From an uncultured Actinomycetes bacterium (GTDB taxonomy: Bacteria; Actinomycetota; Thermoleophilia; Solirubrobacterales; 70-9), in NCBI GenBank assembly GCA_937907435.1, contig CALCIA010000093.1, positions 1-9,399 on the forward strand: 9,399 bases of DNA, in the 5' to 3' direction. Numbering within the stretch: the first letter of the stretch is position 1; every line of letters starts with the position of its first letter. Shown here piece after piece: positions 8,024 through 9,399 of the stretch. The position numbers and the translations under genes are program-made. The notes under the pieces are model-generated. The model saw only the letters and a program-made list of their open reading frames with translations, did not search any database and had not been told where the DNA came from.

Positions 8024-9018
8024 CGGTCGGCGAGGAGACCGTCGCCCTGGTCGGCCCGTCCGGGGCGGGGAAGACGACGGTGCTGCGCGCGATCGCCGGC
8101 CTGGCCCGTCCGAGCCGCGGGCACATCAAGCTCGACGGCCGGCCCTGGTTCGACGCGGACGCCGGCGTCTCGCTGCCGCCGGAGGAGCGCTCGGTCGGCC
8201 TCGTCTTCCAGGACTACGCCCTCTTCCCCCACCTCTCGGTGCGCAAGAACGTCGCCTTCGGGGCCCGCTCGGACCCGGCGCGGGTCGACGAGCTGCTCGA
8301 GCGCCTGCAGATCTCCCAACTCGCCCGCGCCAATCCCGGCACGCTCTCCGGCGGGGAGCGCCAGCGGGTCGCCCTCGCCCGCGCCCTGGCCCGGCGCCCG
8401 CGCGTGCTGCTCCTCGACGAGCCGCTGTCGGCCCTGGACGCCCACACCCGGGCGGAGATCAAGGTTCAGCTGCGCGAGCTCCTCGACGAGCTGGCCCTGC
8501 CGGCGATCTTCATCAGCCACGACTTCCGCGATGCCGTCGCCCTCGCCGACCGCGCCGCGGTGATCGTCGGCGGCACGATCCGCCAGGTGGGACCGGTCGA
8601 GAGCCTCGCCCGCCGCCCCACCGATGCCTTCGTCGCCGCGCTCACCGGCAACAACGTCCTGCGCACCATCGCGACCCCCAACGGGGCGGGTTCGACGCTG
8701 ACCCTCGAGGACGGCCAGCAGCTCCGCGTCCCCGCACGCGCCAGCGGCCCGGTGGGCCTGGTCATCGCCCCCGGCGACGTGAGGGTGCTGGCGGAGCGGC
8801 CGCCGGACGGATCACCCACCAACGCCCTCCGCGGCGTGGTGAGCGGACTGACCCGACTGGGCAGCCGAGTCGAAGCCCGGGTCGGGCGCGTGGACGTCGA
8901 ATGCCGTTCCGAGGACCCGGCCTCCACCCACCTCGAGCCCGGCGGCGAGGCCTGGGTGCAGCTGCCCGAGGACGCGATCACGGTGGTGCCGCTCGAGGAG
9001 GCGGAGGCGGGCAGGTAA
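7960..9018 (+). CDS. modC: Molybdate ABC importer, ATP-binding protein
   Basis: A 352-aa ATPase that powers the ModB permease from the cytoplasmic side. Motifs in order: Walker A GPSGAGKTT (32-40), Q-loop Gln84 in FQDYALFPHLSVRKNV, ABC signature LSGGE (129-133), Walker B LLLDE (150-154), D-loop SALD (157-160) and switch His187. The C-terminal third (about 280-345) fits the TOBE/MOP-like oxyanion-sensing domain of ModC, with TNALRGVVSGLTRLGSRVEARV as its clearest stretch. All catalytic residues are present. GTG 7960 is the only suitable start before the first beta strand. It lies inside modB (64-nt overlap) with no strong ribosome binding site, which suggests translational coupling. A long hairpin at 9052-9107 follows the stop codon. 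Confidence 0.94.
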   Translation: MALLDLDFDLPLPPFTVAAALTVGEETVALVGPSGAGKTTVLRAIAGLARPSRGHIKLDGRPWFDADAGVSLPPEERSVGLVFQDYALFPHLSVRKNVAFGARSDPARVDELLERLQISQLARANPGTLSGGERQRVALARALARRPRVLLLDEPLSALDAHTRAEIKVQLRELLDELALPAIFISHDFRDAVALADRAAVIVGGTIRQVGPVESLARRPTDAFVAALTGNNVLRTIATPNGAGSTLTLEDGQQLRVPARASGPVGLVIAPGDVRVLAERPPDGSPTNALRGVVSGLTRLGSRVEARVGRVDVECRSEDPASTHLEPGGEAWVQLPEDAITVVPLEEAEAGR

Positions 9019-9051
9019 GGGAGGCCGCGCCGTAGAGGCGCCCGATTACGG
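9019..9051 (+). other. Short modC 3' spacer with a minor hairpin
   Basis: Between the modC stop and the long hairpin lies a small inverted repeat, GCGCC (9027-9031), loop GTAGA, GGCGC (9037-9041). It is only 5 bp and may be chance in such GC-rich DNA. Confidence 0.3.
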
Positions 9052-9107
9052 ACCCGCCCCTCTCGCCACGGCCCGGGCAGGCTGTGGCCGTGGCGAGAGG
9101 GGCGGGT
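9052..9107 (+). terminator. Perfect 22-bp hairpin with 12-nt loop at the 3' end of modC (family A, copy 2)
   Basis: Arms 9052-9073 and 9086-9107 are exact reverse complements over 22 bp. The loop at 9074-9085 is CGGGCAGGCTGT. It starts 33 nt past the modC stop codon. In the sense of the upstream gene the loop matches that of the aspA hairpin (CTGGCAGGCTGT) at 11 of 12 positions, while the stems are unrelated. No T-run follows; the next bases are GTGCGGAAGG. A terminator or a 3'-end RNA element are both possible. Confidence 0.65.
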
Positions 9108-9205
9108 GTGCGGAAGGTGTGGAGGGTCGTGCCCGGGAGCGTCACGGGAGTGCGCCGGGAGTGCGCCGGGACGCCCCCGACGGGCGCCAGGGCCGGTTCT
9201 CGAAC
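9108..9205. other. Non-coding spacer with a short tandem repeat
   Basis: No gene is seen. An 11-bp unit CGGGAGTGCGC occurs twice head to tail (9145-9155 and 9156-9166), followed by a partial third copy CGGGACGCC. The rest leads into the hairpin array. Confidence 0.5.
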
Positions 9206-9280
9206 GGTCAGTCAGGAGTCCGCGGTGTTCGAAATCCGCCATATAGGCGGATAAGGAACACCGCGGACACCTGACCGGCC
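9206..9280. repeat. Long imperfect hairpin (family B, copy 2)
   Basis: The core arms 9218-9240 and 9246-9268 match at 20 of 23 positions around the loop ATATA. The three mismatches are adjacent (GAA at 9231-9233 against AAG), forming an internal loop. After a single A/A mismatch, the outer arms GTCAGG (9211-9216) and CCTGAC (9270-9275) pair. After one more mismatch, four further pairs (one G/T) extend the structure to 9206 and 9280. It shares GCGGATAAG with the 3871-3915 hairpin and GTTCGAAATCC with the 9344-9388 hairpin. Confidence 0.7.
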
Positions 9281-9283
9281 TTC

Positions 9284-9324
9284 CGTGGTTGGAAACCCGC
9301 GCCATACGCGGATTTCCAACCACG
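9284..9324. repeat. 18-bp inverted repeat with loop CCATA (family B, copy 3)
   Basis: Arms 9284-9301 and 9307-9324 pair at 17 of 18 positions, with one C/A mismatch (9296/9312), around the loop CCATA. Loop centre to loop centre it is 61 bp from copy 2 and 62 bp from copy 4. Over 41 nt it matches copy 4 at 34 positions. Confidence 0.72.
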
Positions 9325-9343
9325 CCGACTCCCGACCGGTCCC

Positions 9344-9388
9344 CGCGTGGTTCGAAATCCACGCCACAGGTGGATTTCGAACCACGCG
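9344..9388. repeat. Perfect 19-bp inverted repeat with 7-nt loop (family B, copy 4)
   Basis: Arms 9344-9362 and 9370-9388 are exact reverse complements over 19 bp around the loop GCCACAG. Relative to copy 3, the changes at arm positions 9353/9379 and 9361/9371 are compensated on the opposite arm. The following bases CTCCCGGCC (9391-9399) resemble the spacer between copies 3 and 4, so the array may continue beyond the window edge. Confidence 0.72.
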
Positions 9389-9399
9389 AGCTCCCGGCC

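Noticed and set aside
9206..9388. Integron attC sites
   Set aside because: The hairpins lack the GTTRRRY/RYYYAAC ends with extrahelical bases, no cassettes lie between them, and no integrase is seen.
9206..9399. CRISPR array (61-62 bp period)
   Set aside because: The units are palindromes with variable sequence, the intervening spacers are themselves similar to each other, and no cas gene is present in the window.

Overview
The window is very GC-rich, coding-dense DNA with many GTG/TTG starts, Sec and lipobox signal sequences and short intergenic gaps. This fits a high-GC actinobacterium. A Thermoleophilia-type lineage is my guess from the style of the proteins and cannot be proven from the sequence. 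No phage, transposase, tRNA, rRNA or CRISPR array was seen.

Layout: (1) 1-181 is non-coding and holds a perfect 23-bp hairpin just past the 3' end of aspA. (2) 182-1579, minus strand, is aspartate ammonia-lyase (aspA). (3) Divergent from it, about 1731-3854, is a large FMN/4Fe-4S/ADP-fold amine dehydrogenase of the trimethylamine dehydrogenase class. It keeps the flavin-linking Cys and the iron-sulfur Cys residues but has changed substrate-pocket residues. (4) A perfect 20-bp hairpin at 3871-3915 separates it from a small two-CBS-domain protein (3932-4345). That gene overlaps, or is coupled to, a P1/S58-family (DmpA/NylC-like) self-processing hydrolase ending at 5205. (5) After a convergent gap, a minus-strand lipoprotein of unknown function (5277-5732) is divergent, by only 41 bp, from a secreted helical, possibly ferritin-like protein (5774-6373). 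(6) The latter heads a tight unit with modA, modB and modC (6393-9018), an ABC importer for molybdate or tungstate. (7) 9019-9399 is non-coding and is packed with inverted repeats.

The genes are mostly recognisable metabolism and transport. The least explained content is a set of long hairpins in the intergenic DNA. Two hairpins (64-121 and 9052-9107) lie past the 3' ends of the unrelated genes aspA and modC. Read in the sense of the upstream gene, they share a 12-nt loop (CTGGCAGGCTGT and CGGGCAGGCTGT) while their 22-23 bp stems have unrelated sequences. A second family (3871-3915, then 9206-9280, 9284-9324 and 9344-9388) shares an ATCCGC/GCGGAT inner stem and mostly a CCATA-like loop. Three of its copies are spaced 61-62 bp apart at the right edge, and two stem positions differ between copies in a compensated way. 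These families are the best candidates for something undescribed.

Functionally, aspA releases ammonia and fumarate from aspartate. The flavoprotein probably oxidises an amine and passes electrons to an ETF-like acceptor. The Mod importer supplies oxyanion for molybdenum or tungsten cofactor enzymes, none of which is encoded here.
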